A DNA stretch of 64,000 nucleotides from assembly GCF_964204645.1 (NCBI RefSeq), contig NC_134028.1, forward strand, positions 17,828,153-17,892,152, given 5' to 3'. This document shows positions 55,649 to 64,000 of the stretch, piece by piece (positions within the stretch are counted from its first letter, which is position 1; every line of letters begins with the position of its first letter). A program made the position numbers and the translations under genes. This stretch comes from Tubulanus polymorphus (Eukaryota > Nemertea > Palaeonemertea > Tubulaniformes > Tubulanidae). Below the pieces are notes generated by a model. It had not been told where the DNA came from, searched no databases, and saw nothing but the letters and a program-made list of their open reading frames with translations.

Positions 55649-55979
55649 TTGTGCCAGCCAGAAAGTTGGGACAGTCACGTGACATTTTGATGATGTCATC
55701 ATATTTAAAACTTTAACATGAAAAGTTAACATATTCACAGACCGATATCAATTAGGCTAATTGTCAGATTATGATTCATATGAAATTAATAACTTATAAA
55801 GAATAAATTATGATCAAATATATAATTCATAGACAAAAATGCATTTGAATGTAGGCTAAGTTATTCTCAAATATTTTTCGTATCATAGTTTCCATCTTAG
55901 ATGCTTCAGGTTTGCATTCAGTCAAATAAGAAGCGTTAGGCTAAGTCATGTGACTGTCCCAACTTTCTGGCTGGCACAA
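55649..55979. mobile_element. MITE with 35-bp terminal inverted repeats (331 bp)
   Basis: Left TTGTGCCAGCCAGAAAGTTG then GGACAGTCACGTGA; right is its complement with a single change. AT-rich interior without ORF. No clear target duplication. Confidence 0.75.
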
Positions 55980-56825
55980 ATTGAAATGCGTTTCATCCCT
56001 TGTGATTTTATATAGTAGGCCTAAAGCGTGACGACCGCCTGGTGATGATCCTTAACGACCAATTTTTCATCGGAACTTTATAGCGGATAAATTAACAATT
56101 TAAACACAAGGTAGGCCTATTTCCATGATATTTTGAATTTATTCGCAGTTCATATTTAGCGCCATTCTCGCGAGATTATCAACAACCTGGAAATAAAATC
56201 CAAGCCTATCGCCAAACCCCTGTGCTTTACCCTAGAAACCAATCGGAACCCTAACCCCGATAAAATGATTTCATTGTTACTTTATAGTGAATACCATATG
56301 TACGGCAAAAATAGCGGAAGTAAACACTTTGCCGTTGGTATACGGTTATCCACTTCGTTACTTTTATTAGACAGGCCTACGCAAAATAACACGAGCCTTA
56401 CACCAACCACCCACCATTAGATTTAGGTACCTTTCGGATATTTCAGTCTGCCTTTAGTAGTGTGATATGTTGATAGTAAGTGATATCTTCATAGATACAA
56501 ATTCTTAACTTGGCTGGATTCCCTGTAGGCCTGACATGTTGACATGACAGAGAATTACTGAATTTTCCATGAGCCATCCACGTTCCCGTCTCGACCCGTT
56601 ACGTTATGCCTACTGTCTCGACCCGTTCCCGTCTCGACCCTACCGTACAATAGCGCCATCGCAGTCGATGAATTGAACTAAAACACTACGGCGCGTATCG
56701 GATTCGTTTTTCGCATGTGATAAATGGTTGAAGAACGATCAGTGAAACCTACCAAGAATTTTAAAAAGTCAATTAGATTTTTTTAAACTTTTCATTGAAA
56801 AGATCGAATGAAGGAAACGGTATAA
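55980..56825. other. non-coding, with a short CCGTCTCGACCC tandem
   Basis: At 56,583-56,645 the phrase 'cccgtctcgacccgtt' is repeated about three times with variation. Otherwise no feature recognised. Confidence 0.45.
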
Positions 56826-57016
56826 GTAATAGGGGTAATAGGCTTTCAGATCAAAGGTCGAACGGTCGCGAGCTCGTAAAAAATGAAAATAACAATAATT
56901 TACAGTTGAATTAGTCGCGCACACTCCTAATTCAACTGTAAATTATTGTTATTTTCATTTTTTACTCACTCGCCCCTTCACCTTTAACCTGAAAGCCCAT
57001 TACCGCTATTACTCTT
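56826..57016. repeat. large imperfect palindrome at the left border of the Polinton-like region
   Basis: The inner arms 56,876-56,913 and 56,928-56,965 are exact 38-bp complements (TAATTCAACTGTAAATTATT...) around the 14-nt loop gtcgcgcacactcc. The outer arms, out to AGTAATAG on both sides, match imperfectly for about 45 bp more. Transition to strongly AT-rich sequence occurs just to its right. Confidence 0.9.
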
Positions 57017-57263
57017 AAGATATTCACATATACATGAATAAAATATAAATGAATAACATTTAAATTGACAGATTATTCAATATAAAAGTGTAAGCTCCTA
57101 TAGAATAGATATATAGATACATTTTAAACATTATTTCAATATTCATATTTGTATGAGTTAGATTTTTTAACATTAAAAGTGTTAGTAAAGTGTGATTGAA
57201 ATAATACATGATATAAATCATTGAACTTCTAAAATCAATTTTAATAAAAAATTTAGTATTAAA

Positions 57264-60200
57264 ATGGAAGCAAATAAGTACTACTGCCCAACATGTAATA
57301 TCAATATAGATAAATCCCAAAAAGCAAGACACAATAAAACTAAAACACATTTAGAGAATAAATTGAAACTAGAATATGAAGATGATATATTAGAAACTAA
57401 ATTAGATGAATTAAGGAATGAATAAGAAATATATAAATGTGATACATGTAATCAATCATTCAGTGATAAAAGATATTATAAAGAACATTTAAAATCTAAA
57501 AGTCATATTAGAAATATGAATAATGATATTTTAGGTGAACATTATTTTGATAAAGATAATGATAAGAAACAGAAGACAATTAAAAGCATAAAAAATAAAT
57601 TAAACAATAAAAGACCATACATGGAAGATGTAAGAAAATATATTAATTTATTGGATAATAAAAAAGATATAGAGATAACCGAAGCATTTAAAAGTGATAT
57701 TGGCTCAGCAGCTATCGAGTTTGAATTTCATAAAGGAAAAACATTAGAAGAAAATAAAAAACATTTAGAAAATATGAAAGAAATAATAAAAATAATAATA
57801 GATGTTGAATATCCTAAAATAAGTATTTCATCAAAAGTTAAATTCATAAAATCTGAAGATAAACCAATATATAATATAAATTCTCATTCACAACATATTA
57901 TATATAAACAACATATAGATGATAAATTAGATAAATGTTATAATGAAGTAAAAACTAAAATAGAAGAGAAATATTTTGAAGGATCTGGTTTAATATTTGA
58001 TGAAATAATATTTATGACTTTACATGTTTATAACACAAAATATAATAAGTTAACTAAATCAAAACCAATAGATGAAAATAATGTATCATATTATAAAGAA
58101 CCAGATATTGAAGCATCGAGTTATATTAAACTACCATTTAAAACTAATGCTGTAATAAATGTACAAAATTTTGATGATAAATGTTTTCTATGGGCTATAA
58201 TAAGTTGTTTACATCCTGCAACTTATAATATTTGTAGATTAACTAATTATAAACCATTTGAAAATAATTATAAGATAGATAAGTATCCTGTTATAATTAA
58301 AAACATCCCAAAAATAGAAAGAGATAATAATATAAAGATAAATGTATTTGATTTAATCAAATTACCAAATACAAAAGGTAATAATATAAAACATTATACA
58401 TTAGAACCTTTATATCTATCAAAAGATTATGATTCAAATGATGTTATAGATATATTATATTATGAGAATCATTATATGTGGATTAAACAAATAGATTTAT
58501 TCTTTAGAACAGAAAGTGATCACCATAATAAAATATATCTATGTAGAAAATGTTTACATAAATTCAGTAATGAAAGTACATTATTAAATCATAAACAATT
58601 ATGTGAAAATCATGATTATTGTTAATTAGTTTTACCAAATGAAAAGGATAAAATATTAGAATTCAAAAAATATGATTACAAAAATAAAGTACCATTTGTA
58701 ATATATGGAGATTTTGAATCATTAAATAAAGAATTAACTGATCAAGATAGAAAAGAAATATATTATAAAATAATGAAATTAAATTCTAATGAAAATGATT
58801 TTTCAGATGAACCACCAAAAACAAATACAATTAAAAAGATTCATCAATCAGCTGCTGCTTTCGGGTTATATATTAAATCTGATTATCCAGAACTAATTGA
58901 AAGTGAATATTATAATTACAGAAATGAAAATGTTATCAATCATTTTTGTGACTTATTAATTGAATATGAAATAAGATATAGTAAATTATTGAATACAAAT
59001 ATAGAAATTATAATGACAGAAGAAGATAAAGAAGAATTTGTGTTTGCAGATGAATGTTATTATTGTGAAAATATATTTAATTTTAGAGATAAAAAAGTAA
59101 GAGACCATGATCATTTGAATGGAATGTTTAGAGGCGCTGCACATGAGAATTGTAACTTACAAGCTAAGAAAATTAACTTTGTTCCAGTTATATTTCATAA
59201 TTTATCAGGATATGACGCACATTTATTTATCAAACAGTTATGCCATAAAATAGAAGAAATCAATAATGAAATAGAAAGATTAAATTCAAATAGATCAAAA
59301 GATAAAATACCAACTTATGAATTTAAAATGTTAGCTAAAACATCTGAGAATTATATATCATTCCAATTTGGTTGCCTAAGATTTATAGATTCATATAGAT
59401 TTTTAAATAGTTCATTAGATAACTTATCAAAATCATTAGTTGATGATGAATTAAAAATATTAAAGCAACACTACCCAAATAATGATGATTTTCAATTAAT
59501 GAGATATAAAGGCGCAATTCCATATTCATTTTATAAATCCCATAATGATTTTAATATAACTGAATTATTAAAAGAACAATTCTATGATGAATTAAAAAAT
59601 GAATATGTTAAAGATGAAGTATATAATAGAACATTGAATATTTGGAATCATTTCAAAATAGAAAATCATGGGCAATTAGTAGATTTATATTTAAAATCAG
59701 ATGTATTATTATTAACCGATATATTCGAAAGGTTTAGAGATGTAAACCTAAAATATTTCAATATTGATCCATGTCATTGTTATTCTAGTCCAGGTTTAAC
59801 ATGGGATTGTGGATTAAAATTTACAGATATAAAAATGGATTTGTTAACAAATATAGATCAATTATTATTATTTGAAAAATCTATAAGAGGAGGAGTTTCA
59901 GGTGTATTAGGTGATAGATATTTCAATGTAAATGATAACTCTGGATATAAGTAATTATGTATAGATGCAAATAATTTGTATGGTTGGGCAATGATGGAAC
60001 CACAACCTTATGGAGTATTTGAAATAAGTGAAGTTTCACAACATGAAAATAATGATAAATTTGATTGGAAGAAAAGAATCCTAGATATTGCAGATGATTC
60101 AGATACTGGTTACTTCTTTGTTGTAGATTTAGAATATCCTGAACATGTTAAATTTAAATCTAGAAATCTAGCATACTGTCCAGAACATAAAACTGTAACT

Positions 60201-61298
60201 CATGAAGAATTATCAAATTATCAAAAAAGAATTAAACCCGAAAATCATATTCATACAGAAAAGTTAATGGTTACTCAAGAAGATAAATATAATTATGTAG
60301 TACATTATAGAATGTTGAAGTTTTATCTAAAACAAGGAATGATCCTAAAAAAAGTACATAGTTATATTTCATTAAGTCAATCTAAGTGGTTAGAAAAATA
60401 TATAGATTTTAACACCAAACAGAGAACTGAAGCTAAAACTGATTTCGAGAAAGATTTCTCCAAGTTAATGAATAATGCATTCTATGGTAAGACTTGTGAA
60501 AATATTAGAAATAGAAATGATATTGAGTTAGTTAGTAATGGTAAAAGGATAAGGCATTTACAATCATATCCTAAGTTTTTAGGTAACAGAATATTTGATG
60601 ACAATTTAGTTGCAGTTAAAATGAGAAGAACATCAAAGAAATTTAATAAACCAATCTATGTTGGCGCTTCAGTTTTAGAATTATCAAAATTACTAATGTA
60701 TGAATTCTATTATAATGTATTACAACCACTTTTTGGAGAAAAACATATAGAAATACTATATTTTGATACTGACAGTTACATATTAAAGATAAAAACTAAC
60801 AACATAACTGATGATTTAAAAACATTAAAACATCATTTTGATTTCAGTAACTATCCTAAAGATCATGAATTGTTTAGCAATGATAATAAAAAAGTTCCCG
60901 GTAAATTCAAAGATGAATTAGATGGCGAAGAAATGATAGAGTTCATCGGTATTAGATCTAAAATTTATTCATATAAAACTAAAGAACATGAAGCTAAAAA
61001 GTTAAAAGGAATAACCAAAAGTGTAGTAGAAAAGAATATTTATTTCAAAGATTACATCAATTGTTTATTCAATGAAGAAGTTAGAAAACATAAGATGAGA
61101 TTTTTAAGATCTGAAGATCATGAAATGTTTATTGAAGAAATTGAAAAGATAAGTTTAAACCCATTTGATGATAAAAGATATATTTTAGATGATGGAATTC
61201 ATACAGTTGCTTATGGTTGTAATTTAGATGAATACTTAAAATTTAAAAGAGAAGAAACAAAAGAGAACGAGATAATGAAAAGAATTCTAACGTGTTAA
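57264..61298 (+). pseudogene. protein-primed family B DNA polymerase with three in-frame TAA codons
   Basis: A single uninterrupted frame of 1,344 codons from ATG 57,264 to TAA 61,296-61,298, broken only by TAA at 57,423, 58,623 and 59,952. N-terminal C2H2-like fingers (CPTC..H..H, CDTCNQSF..H..H), then a central region and a third finger (CRKCLHKF). Exonuclease motif VIYGDFES; CYYCENIF..VRDHDHLNG and FHNLSGYDAHLFI; polymerase motifs DANNLYGWAMM (A), KLMNNAFYGKTCEN (B), YFDTDSY (C) and a RSKIYSYK motif. All catalytic motifs are intact. It would copy the element by protein priming. No frameshift in 4 kb, so decay is young or the stops are not all read as stops. Confidence 0.92.
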
Positions 61299-61327
61299 TC
61301 AAATTTTAATAAAAATATGTATTATAA

Positions 61328-61696
61328 ATGGAGAGTAAACAAACGCACAGTGAGAACAACAAATCATTTCTAGATAGAATTAAAGATACTACAAATGTCA
61401 AATCAGTAGATTATAAATTTGAGAAGTTAATAGAATTAATAATCCATAAGAAATATCTAATTACAAATATTGTTACAGTTACTAACAAATATGGAGATAA
61501 ATTAGTTATACACTTAGAATATGAAGGATTAAAAGGAAATACATATAAATTCAGAACATATTTACCGGATAGATTTCATAGATTATCAAGTGAAGATCTA
61601 GAAGAATTATGTTCTGGAGATTTCTATTTCGTATACAAAGGTAGGAATGAAAAAGGGCACCATGAAATATTTCGAATAAGAAAATATGTAAAATAA
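61328..61696 (+). CDS. 122-residue protein of unknown function in the Polinton-like element
   Basis: ATG 61,328, 29 bp after the polymerase stop, to TAA 61,694-61,696; intact. It starts hydrophilic (MESKQTHSENNKSF). A central TVTNKYGDKLVIHLEYEG and FRTYLPDRFHRLSSEDLEEL suggest a small beta-rich fold, which could be an OB-like nucleic-acid-binding protein, but that is a guess. It overlaps nothing; the next gene's ATG begins one base after its stop codon, which is typical tight packing here. I do not recognise the family with certainty. Confidence 0.75.
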   Translation: MESKQTHSENNKSFLDRIKDTTNVKSVDYKFEKLIELIIHKKYLITNIVTVTNKYGDKLVIHLEYEGLKGNTYKFRTYLPDRFHRLSSEDLEELCSGDFYFVYKGRNEKGHHEIFRIRKYVK

Positions 61697-62520
61697 ATGG
61701 CGGAATTAAAAGAATACAGAATATTTGTTGATTCTAGAAGGCTTACAAATTATAAATCTCATAATTTACTAGTTCAATTAGATAGGGAATATAAAAATTG
61801 TGTTGATTTAAAATTAGTAAATATAAGTTTATGTAATTCTTTTTATAATATATCGAATAAAACTGTTGAACATAGATCCTTTTTGATTTTTAATAAAAAT
61901 AAAAATGAATGGGCCTATATATATATCTAAAACCGGGGTTATATAATTTAGATACATTGGCACAAGAAATTAATAGAAAAGCCTGGCACAAGTCAGGTAA
62001 TAATTCCGGGTTTAATATTAGATTTTTAAAAAGTGAGAGTTCTAACAAAATAAAGATAAGGTTGGCTGATATTGAAAAACATAAATTTATGGTAAAAAAA
62101 CCTATAGCTAAACTGTTAGGAATTCCTCCAGATAAATCTTTTACAAATATTGAAGCTACACCAAACTTAATACCTTTTACACACTTTTATATTTATTGCA
62201 ATTTAATCGATCCTACAAAAAGCTTAGCATTAGAGAAATATAATAAAGCAGCAGAAGAATATAGAGAAAAGAAGCAAAACTATATGGATTATATTAACAA
62301 AGAATTATATGATCAGAAGATTTCACATAGAGATTTTCAATCAGTCGATGATGCAATGAGTTTATATAACGCGGTAAAAAATAAAGAAAAATTACATCTA
62401 CATAAACCTACAATATCAGATTATTATACCCCAAGTAATGAACAACAGAAATATGAAATAATATGGATTTTAGGTGGAACAGTTATTGTTATATTTGTAG
62501 CATATAGATTTACTAATTAG
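61697..62520 (+). pseudogene. putative minor capsid (penton-like) protein, frameshifted at a (TA)n run
   Basis: First piece 61,697-61,930 (MAELKEYRIFVDSRRLTNYK, then LKLVNISLCNSFYNI). The second piece, 61,909-62,520, contains PGLYNLDTLAQEIN, a KLLGIPPDKSF motif, a charged helical stretch, and a C-terminal hydrophobic segment (IIWILGGTVIVIFVAY). The two frames meet in tatatatatat at 61,915-61,926, where a 2-base slip explains the break. The 'wev.L..i....Y.I .. G.Y.....L...IN' layout resembles Polinton minor capsid proteins, which I infer. A membrane tail would be unusual for a capsid protein. Confidence 0.55.
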
Positions 62521-62540
62521 AAATTTTTTTTGCTAAATAA

Positions 62541-62966
62541 ATGGATGATAATATTGATATTATTCCTCATGATATAAATAAAACTAAATCAAAAACATAT
62601 TTAGAAAAACAAATATTAGAATTTGAAAATGATTTAAAAGTTAAAAAGAAAAAATATTTAAAAAGTAAAATTATATATTATTTTATTATCAGTGGTTCGG
62701 TTACAATTAGTTCTGTAATAACATTTCTAGCAATATTCAGTCCATTAAAACCTTGAGCTATATCAATTGGTGTATTAGGATTAAGTTCAAGTGTTTTAAC
62801 TGGTATAAGTTCAAAATTAAATATAAAAAGTAATAAAGAAAAAATTATAACTAATATAAAAGAAATTAATAAATTAAAGAATACACTAGATTATATAATA
62901 AGTTTAAATGGTCATATAACAGTTGAAGAACAAGATAAATTATTAAAAGAATTAATAAATTATTAA
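62541..62966 (+). pseudogene. small membrane protein with an internal TGA
   Basis: Starts ATG 62,541 (MDDNIDIIPHDINKTKSKTY). Lys-rich helix, then a hydrophobic segment (IIYYFIISGSVTISSVITFL). TGA at 62,754-62,756; the same frame continues (AISIGVLGLSSSVLTGISSK, LNGHITVEEQDKLLKELINY) to TAA 62,964-62,966. Two hydrophobic segments then form one likely hairpin. The continuation reads well, so the TGA is a recent substitution (CGA or TGG to TGA). Function unknown. Confidence 0.6.
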
Positions 62967-62982
62967 TTTTTTAATCATATAA

Positions 62983-63096
62983 ATGGCAGATAGTTTTCCA
63001 AAAACTTTCCAATATAATAAATCAATTAAATATAATATTCCAGCAATAGATTTTAATAAAGATATTACATATAGAAGTTTTAAATTCATTAATTGA
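62983..63096 (+). pseudogene. N-terminal fragment of a capsid-type gene
   Basis: ATG 62,983, 37 codons (MADSFPKTFQYNKSIKYNIP.., ITYRSFKFIN) to a TGA. It then shifts frame into the capsid-like sequence that follows. 16 bp after the preceding gene. Perhaps the start of a separate capsid gene whose remainder is deleted. Confidence 0.45.
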
Positions 63097-63514
63097 TTTA
63101 TATATTTATGTTACTGAAAGTAATAATTTTCATGTAAAGATGGAAAATATATTTCATGTATATTTAATTAATTTTAAAAAATTGAAAGATGAAAAACAAT
63201 GGTTATTAAAATCTAATATGAAGTATTGGGAGAACCAATTAAATTTTGCTGTTTATTGTGCAACAACAGGTTGTGGAATTAGTTGGAATGATCATTTGAA
63301 TAATTCTAAATATAAATTAATTCAAAGTTTATTTAGATTTCATACATACTTTTAAATCAGAATAATATTAAATGAATTAGAGTGCGCTTTACCAGGATCT
63401 AGATATTTTAAAGAATTAGATAATAATATTAATTTATCAAAGTTTTATAAAATTTGCAATGAATTTGATATAGATATAAATAATTCTGATTTTAGAACAA
63501 AATTGGAACAATAA
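63090..63514 (+). pseudogene. Polinton-type capsid (hexon-like) gene fragment 1
   Basis: In the frame of 63,140 it reads YVTESNNFHVKMENIFHVY, KYWENQLNFAVYCATTGCGI and SLFRFHTYF, then TAA at 63,353, then IRIILNELECALPG, ending at TAA 63,512. The WE.QLN.AV.CAT.GCG.S block is one I associate with Polinton/adintovirus-type structural genes. Broken upstream and downstream by frame changes. Confidence 0.6.
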
Positions 63515-64000
63515 GATCACTTCCTTGCCCTAAAAAGATTGCAGAATATTGTGCACTTCCCATACCATCTAATAGTTTTTATAATATCTATAATAATAAA
63601 TTAGGTTATGGTAAAATAGAAACCAAGGATTTAGGAACATTAAATTTCAATAAATTACCGAAATTTTATGATCATTTAAAACAACAAAACAATAATGGTT
63701 GGGTTTATTTTATTTTAGAAAATAGTGAAGGTTTTACTAAATCAGGTATAGAAAGAATAAATCAATCTATTAGAACTTATTTGATATGTATTTTAAGTGC
63801 GCAAGTTGAAACAAGATCCCCAATAATTGGAAATTTAAATACATCATTTGATACACAGAAACAATTCAAAGTATTATTTGAAGATTCCATTCATAATGAT
63901 AAAAATAGATCGATTCCGGAAAACATTGTAAGATATCAAAATAATTTAGATAAATCACATATTAGACAAAATTATTGTATAGGCCCTAATCTATTAATTA
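63508..64000 (+). pseudogene. Polinton-type capsid gene fragment 2, runs off the window
   Basis: Open from about 63,508 in a different frame from fragment 1, without a stop to the window end. Contains CPKKIAEYCALPIPSNSFYN, GWVYFILENSEGFTKSGI and NQSIRTYLICILSAQVETR with FDTQKQFKVLFEDSI. This looks like the continuation of fragment 1 after a frameshift. Partial. Confidence 0.6.

Larger units (their letters stand above)
56826..64000 (+). mobile_element. Polinton/Maverick-like element (left part; continues beyond the window)
   Basis: Strongly AT-rich block with same-strand, tightly packed genes: protein-primed type DNA polymerase B, a small unknown protein, a two-piece putative minor capsid protein, a small membrane protein and capsid-type fragments. 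This gene set is that of Polinton/Maverick (adintovirus-like) elements. Integrase, packaging ATPase and protease are not in the window and may lie to the right. The left border is placed at the palindrome by inference. All genes contain at least mild damage, except the unknown ORF at 61,328. Confidence 0.85.

Noticed and set aside
57060-57350. 96-codon minus-strand ORF with hydrophobic segments
   Set aside because: It is antisense to the polymerase N-terminus and its zinc finger, in AT-rich DNA where such frames are frequent.
57264-61298. Firm claim of stop-codon reassignment (TAA = Gln) in the Polinton-like element
   Set aside because: Real gene ends in the same element use TAA, frameshifts and a TGA occur in neighbouring genes, and C-to-T decay explains all five stops. 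Kept only as an alternative.

Overview
This is a metazoan nuclear sequence, probably from a marine invertebrate. Three things point that way: multi-exon genes with GT-AG introns, the gene VWA8, and a dense mixture of BEL/Pao, LINE, piggyBac, THAP-transposase, Helentron-like and Polinton/Maverick elements. The frequent GGCCCATGGGCC-type repeat ends and the 154-bp tandem-core elements remind me of mollusc genomes, but the species is an inference.

One host gene dominates. The 5' part of VWA8 (mitochondrial AAA+ ATPase with a C-terminal VWA domain) runs on the minus strand from about 50,606 down to 16,477. I could place 13 exons whose phases all join, giving about 570 codons including the first two AAA modules. 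The remaining two thirds must lie beyond position 1. Nearly all of the intron space is filled with mobile DNA.

Layout. 1-4.6 kb: a LINE reverse-transcriptase remnant and a decayed BEL/Pao element with both LTRs and a 5-bp target duplication. 4.6-8.5 kb: repeats. 8.5-11.1 kb: a nearly intact piggyBac with TTAA ends. 12.2-14.1 kb: a MITE and a broken LINE. 15-16.5 kb: an LTR-like repeat that is the empty-site paralogue of the BEL insertion. 16.5-50.6 kb: VWA8 with intronic repeats, including a stack of nested insertions at 27.5-31.7 kb and a 5.4-kb DNA transposon at 36,988-42,346. 52-56 kb: a long-inverted-repeat element, hairpins and a MITE. 56.8-64 kb: an AT-rich Polinton/Maverick-like element entered from its left side, with DNA polymerase B, small unknown genes and broken capsid-type genes, running off the right edge.

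The most interesting object is the TTAA-flanked transposon in VWA8 intron 5. It carries two convergent, intron-containing genes between 17-bp perfect terminal inverted repeats. One is a THAP-domain DDE transposase on 11 exons. The other is a small protein built around the cysteine-rich cytoplasmic 'ballast' domain of the P2X7 receptor. Both carry light damage. I do not recall this pairing being described as one mobile unit.

Other points of note: a family of 154-bp tandem-core elements with an exact empty site in the window, a MITE family with 6-bp target duplications, Polinton in-frame stops that can all be read as C-to-T changes, and several large hairpins. No CRISPR array, rRNA gene or bona fide tRNA gene was seen.
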